In this document: in pieces, positions 51,488 to 54,642 of the stretch | Layout of the letters: every line of letters starts with the position of its first letter | Numbering within the stretch: the stretch's first letter is position 1 | Origin: Caballeronia arationis | Lineage (GTDB): Bacteria > Pseudomonadota > Gammaproteobacteria > Burkholderiales > Burkholderiaceae | Assembly (NCBI RefSeq): GCF_001544975.2 | Contig: NZ_FCOG02000041.1 | Span: 1-54,642, forward strand | Length of the DNA: 54,642 nucleotides | Reading direction: 5' to 3' | Notes under the pieces: generated by a model | The model's input: only the letters and a program-made list of their open reading frames with translations | Told to the model about the DNA's origin: nothing | Database searches by the model: none | Translations under genes and position numbers: made by a program

Positions 51488-51958
51488 TTCGGCATGATCT
51501 CCGGCTTCGCGCGCCATAACGACCGCGCACACCAGCGCATCGAAGGCTTTCGCGACGAACTCTCGCGCGCCGGCTTCCGGCTGCCGGAGGCGAACGTCAT
51601 CGAAGAGCCGTTCGGTTTCGACGGCGGACGCGCCGGCCTCAAGCATCTGATGCAACTCAACTCGCGCCCGACGGCCGTCTTCTGCGGCAACGACCTGCTC
51701 GCGCTCGGCTGCCTGTTCGAAGCGCAGTCACTCGGCAACGCGGTGCCACAGCAGCTTTCGATCGTCGGTTGCGACAACCTGCCGATCTGCTCGCAGATCA
51801 CGCCGGGCCTCTCCACCGTTCTGCTGCCCACATACGAACTGGGCCAGCGCGTTGCCACGGCGCTGCTCGACTGGCTCACCCTTGATCGCATGCCGGAAAG
51901 CGAATGCCGGCTAATCGAACTCGTCGTGCGCGGCACGAGCGCGCCGCCTGCCTCATGA
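51488..51958 (+). pseudogene. Truncated LacI-type regulator (C-terminal half)
   Basis: From FGMISGFARHNDRAHQRIEG onward, 156 residues match the effector domain of LacI-family regulators, including PTAVFCGNDLLALGCL and SIVGCDNLPICSQITPGLSTV. The DNA-binding domain and the first half are absent. The frame is open back to 51296, but that stretch is the antisense of the alcohol dehydrogenase tail. Its stop overlaps the convergent Ldh gene by 6 nt. It cannot bind an operator as it stands. Confidence 0.75.
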
Positions 51959-52978
51959 CGCATCGGCGGCGAGCTGCTTCAGTTGCGCATGGAGCGCTGA
52001 AGGAATCGTGATGCCGTCGCGCGCCGCATGTTCGGCCACGTCGTGTCGCCGATAGCCGGGCAGGCGCACGCCTTCATCCGCGAGCATCAGTTCGATCAAG
52101 GTCTCGATGCGCTCCAGATAAGTATCGATGCCCGCGAGCGCGCCCGGATCGATGATCCAGAACAGATGGCCGATGCGCGAACGCGCGCCTTCGGCGGTCA
52201 GGAACGATCCGGCTTCGGCGCCGAACTGCGCGCCCGACAGCGCCGCCGCCAGCAACTCCACCATCAGCGCGAGCATCGCGCCCTTCGCGCCGCCGAAGGG
52301 CAGCATCATGCCGGCGAGCGCGGCGTGCGGATCGGTTGTCGGCTGGCCATCGGCGGTCGTCGCCCAGCCTTCGGGGATCGGCTTCCCGTCGCGCGCCGCG
52401 ACCATGATCTTGCCGCGCGCGACTTGCGAGAGCGACAGGTCGATCATGAGCGGCCGGCCCTTTGCACGCGGAAACACGGCCGCGATCGGGTTCGTGCCGA
52501 AGAGCGGCGTCTTGCCGCCCCACGCGGGCATCGACGCCGGCGCGTTGCTGAACGCCAGCGCGACGAGCCCTGCCTCGCCAACCGCTTCGAGGTGATATGC
52601 GCCCGCACCGAAGTGATGGCTGCGCACGATGCTCGCCGTCGCCGTGCCGAACTGCCGCGCGCGCTCGATACCGGTCGCGATTGCCAGATCGCAGGCGGCG
52701 AACGCAAGGCCGTCGGCGGCATCGACGAGAAACGCGGCACCTTTGTCCTTCGCGATTCGCGGCACCGCCAGCGGATCGACACGGCCGTTGCGCAGTTGCG
52801 CGACATACATCGGCAGGCGTGCGACGCCGTGCGAAGCGAGCCCGTGCAGGTCCGCGTAGATGAGCGCGCGCGCGGTGGCGACCGCGGTCTCGTGCGTGGT
52901 TCCCGCCGCGAGCAGCGCGGACTGCGCGAAGATCGACAGTTCGGCGGCGCTGAAAGTGCGAAGGCCCGCGTCGCTCAT
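51953..52978 (-). CDS. Ldh-family (malate/L-sulfolactate-type) NAD(P) dehydrogenase
   Basis: A 341-residue dehydrogenase of the MDH/LDH2 (YlbC/ComC) family, unrelated to classical malate or lactate dehydrogenase. Landmarks are ADLHGLASHGVARLP with His50, SHHFGAGAYHL with catalytic histidine His121 or His122, AFSNAPASMPAWGG and PFGGAKGAMLALMVELL. It oxidises a 2-hydroxy acid with NAD(P)+; the substrate could be lactate, malate, ureidoglycolate or a sugar-acid-derived hydroxy acid. It overlaps dctA by 4 nt, and with UxaA suggests catabolism of an aldarate or hydroxy acid. Confidence 0.9.
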   Translation of the reverse strand: MSDAGLRTFSAAELSIFAQSALLAAGTTHETAVATARALIYADLHGLASHGVARLPMYVAQLRNGRVDPLAVPRIAKDKGAAFLVDAADGLAFAACDLAIATGIERARQFGTATASIVRSHHFGAGAYHLEAVGEAGLVALAFSNAPASMPAWGGKTPLFGTNPIAAVFPRAKGRPLMIDLSLSQVARGKIMVAARDGKPIPEGWATTADGQPTTDPHAALAGMMLPFGGAKGAMLALMVELLAAALSGAQFGAEAGSFLTAEGARSRIGHLFWIIDPGALAGIDTYLERIETLIELMLADEGVRLPGYRRHDVAEHAARDGITIPSALHAQLKQLAADAS

Positions 52979-54309
52979 TTTTGGCCTTCCTGCATCGCCT
53001 GATGTGGCGGAAGCTGCATGATCCCGCCGACTTCGTCCGACCGTTCCTGCGGCTCCTTCTCACGCGGCGCCGCCAGCACGGCGCGCGCGGTTTCCACGTC
53101 GAACACGCCCTCCCAGCGCGCGACGACGAGCGTCGCCACCGCGTTGCCAATCATGTTCACGAGCGCGCGCACTTCGTTCAGCACGCGGTCGATGCCGATG
53201 ATGAGCGTGATGCCCGCGACCGGAATGATGTCGTGCGAAGAGAGCGTCGCCGTCAGCGCGACGAGTGCCGCGCCTGCGACTCCCGCTCCGCCCTTCGACG
53301 TCACCATCAGGATCGCGAGGAGGCCGATCTGCTGCATCAGCGTGAGATGCGTGTTGGTCGCCTGTGCGATGAAGAGCGAGGTCATCGTCAGATAGATCGC
53401 GGCGCCGTCGAGGTTGAACGAATAACCTGTCGGCAGCACCAGCCCGACGACCGACTTCGGGCAGCCGAGCCGTTCGAGTTTCTCCATCAGGCGCGGCAAT
53501 ACCGATTCGGTCGTCGAGGTGCCGAGCACGATCAGCAATTCCTCGCGCAGGTAGCGCAAGAGCGGCCAAAGACCGACACCCGCCCAGCGGCAGGCAGTGC
53601 CGAGCACGATCGCGACGAACAGGATGCTCGTGATGTAGAAGCACAGGATCAGCATGCCGAGCTGCTGCAGGCTCGCTATGCCGTACTTGCCGACCGTGAA
53701 GGCAATCGCGCCGAACGCGCCGAGCGGTGCCAACCGCATGATCATCTCGACGATGCGCATCAGCACGTCGCCCAGTTGCTCGATGCCTTGTGCCAGGAAC
53801 TTGCTGCGATCGGACATGATCGACAGCGCGACGCCGAACAGGACCGAAAAGAGCAGCACCTGAAGCAGGTCGCCGCGCGCGAACGCGCCCACGACTGAGT
53901 TCGGCACGATCTGTTCGAGAAGGCCCGCCTTCGCCTGCGTGTGGGCTTCGGTCACGAAGTGCGTGACTGCGCCGGCATCGAGCGTCTTCGGATCGACATT
54001 CAGGCCCGCGCCCGGATGCACGACGTTCGCGATGACGAGGCCGAGCAGGAGCGCGATCGTCGTTACCACTTCGAAGTACAGGATGGTCTTGAAGCCGACG
54101 CGTCCGACCTGCTTCAGGCTCTCCATCCGCGCGATGCCAATCGACACCGTGCAGAAGATCAAGAGCGTGATCAGCATCTTGATCAGGCGGATGAACGTGT
54201 CACCGAGAGGTTTGAACTGGACGCCGAGCGACGGCGCGATATAGCCGACGAGAATGCCGGCCGCAAGTCCGATCAGGACCTGCACGTATAGATGCTTGAG
54301 CACGCGCAA
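52975..54309 (-). CDS. dctA: C4-dicarboxylate transporter DctA
   Basis: A 444-residue sodium- or proton-coupled dicarboxylate symporter (DAACS family). VLIGLAAGILVGY and GYSFNLDGAAIYLTM are diagnostic, and the ASKGGAGV-like serine-rich hairpin loop appears as VTSKGGAGVAGAALV. The TTG at 54309 has GGAGGAG 8 nt upstream; the frame upstream to 54405 is not used. The downstream Ldh gene overlaps by 4 nt. Inner membrane; imports C4 acids and perhaps longer hydroxy acids. Confidence 0.93.
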   Translation of the reverse strand: MRVLKHLYVQVLIGLAAGILVGYIAPSLGVQFKPLGDTFIRLIKMLITLLIFCTVSIGIARMESLKQVGRVGFKTILYFEVVTTIALLLGLVIANVVHPGAGLNVDPKTLDAGAVTHFVTEAHTQAKAGLLEQIVPNSVVGAFARGDLLQVLLFSVLFGVALSIMSDRSKFLAQGIEQLGDVLMRIVEMIMRLAPLGAFGAIAFTVGKYGIASLQQLGMLILCFYITSILFVAIVLGTACRWAGVGLWPLLRYLREELLIVLGTSTTESVLPRLMEKLERLGCPKSVVGLVLPTGYSFNLDGAAIYLTMTSLFIAQATNTHLTLMQQIGLLAILMVTSKGGAGVAGAALVALTATLSSHDIIPVAGITLIIGIDRVLNEVRALVNMIGNAVATLVVARWEGVFDVETARAVLAAPREKEPQERSDEVGGIMQLPPHQAMQEGQK

Positions 54310-54462
54310 GATGGTGTCTCCTCCACTCGCTGCTGCCAGAAGTTGGGCGGCCGCGCTGCGCGGCACGCGTCGCTTCTCTGAGCGGCGTCGTGCCGGCGCG
54401 CGCACCGGACGGGGACTTCGATTGCCTTGCTTCTATCGATGATGCGATGTTGCGTGATCCGG

Positions 54463-54642
54463 TCAGGCGCTTTCGAACAGACGCGTGAGCACGAACTCGC
54501 GATGACCGAGCGTTTCCGCCGAGGTCCAGCGGCCGTTCGCGGTGGCGAGCATGCATTCGAGCAGGCGGTCGCCGGACTGGTCGAGATTCTGTTCGCGCTG
54601 CAGGATGCCCGAGACGTCGACGTCGATATGTTCGCTCATCGT
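54463..54642 (-). CDS. C-terminal end of a UxaA-family sugar-acid dehydratase (5' end outside the window)
   Basis: The last 59 codons of a leftward gene are visible. The sequence IDVDVSGILQRE, then GDRLLE and LGHREFVLTRLFESA, is the characteristic end of UxaA-family altronate/galactarate dehydratases. It lies 153 nt upstream of dctA and reads in the same direction, so the three genes may share a transcript. Confidence 0.7.
   Translation of the reverse strand, partial: TMSEHIDVDVSGILQREQNLDQSGDRLLECMLATANGRWTSAETLGHREFVLTRLFESA

Overview
The window is GC-rich with strong G/C third-position bias. Its gene families (DUF4142, LssY_C lipoproteins, a DctA/Ldh/UxaA cluster, many LysR and LacI regulators, YjcH/ActP) fit a chromosome or megaplasmid of a Burkholderiaceae bacterium of the Burkholderia/Paraburkholderia/Caballeronia type. 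This assignment is inferred from gene content and codon use. No rRNA, tRNA, CRISPR array, integrase or intact insertion sequence was seen. The content is accessory metabolism and transport, with several gene remnants suggesting repeated deletion and decay.

Layout. 1-2056: the end of an unidentified gene, an MFS transporter, an alpha/beta-hydrolase remnant and a small ORF. 2208-5888: a tightly overlapping operon of three lipoproteins, two with LssY_C domains and one alpha/beta hydrolase. 6129-8903: a methyltransferase converging on yjcH-actP (acetate uptake). 9257-12486: a secreted glucoamylase with a starch-binding domain, then a DUF4142 protein. 12594-15006: a DarT1-type ADP-ribosyltransferase toxin with a predicted membrane anchor, followed 4 nt later by its NADAR antitoxin. 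This is the most interesting system in the window. 15344-17916: a DJ-1/PfpI protein, a small secreted protein and a GT9 glycosyltransferase. 18061-21890: a LysR regulator and 2-hydroxyacid dehydrogenase divergent from an MFS carrier.

22597-29936: a Nudix hydrolase, then a complete sugar uptake operon reading leftward (binding protein, double ATPase, two permeases, ketose 3-epimerase). It is divergent from a LacI-type repressor, with two matching operators between them. 29987-32813: an SDR and an aldo/keto reductase divergent from a LysR regulator across a 34-bp palindrome. 32818-39412: a metallopeptidase locus with an adhesin tail remnant, an M14 carboxypeptidase fused to a von Willebrand A domain, a basic 139-residue protein, a frameshifted zincin protease and a small secreted protein.

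39413-39952 is a low-complexity island ending in a terminator. 39953-46477: an amidohydrolase, an SDR, a SYLF lipoprotein and a large GH63-like glucosidase. 46624-51274: a three-gene molybdoenzyme operon best matched to cytoplasmic SoeABC sulfite dehydrogenase. 51327-51958: two truncated genes lying back to back at a deletion scar. 51953-54642: Ldh-type dehydrogenase, DctA and the end of a UxaA-family dehydratase, probably one catabolic operon for a hydroxy or sugar acid.

Starts were chosen from visible Shine-Dalgarno sites and 4-nt overlaps. TTG starts are supported for the first MFS gene, the hydroxyacid dehydrogenase and dctA, and GTG starts for darT and the glucosidase.
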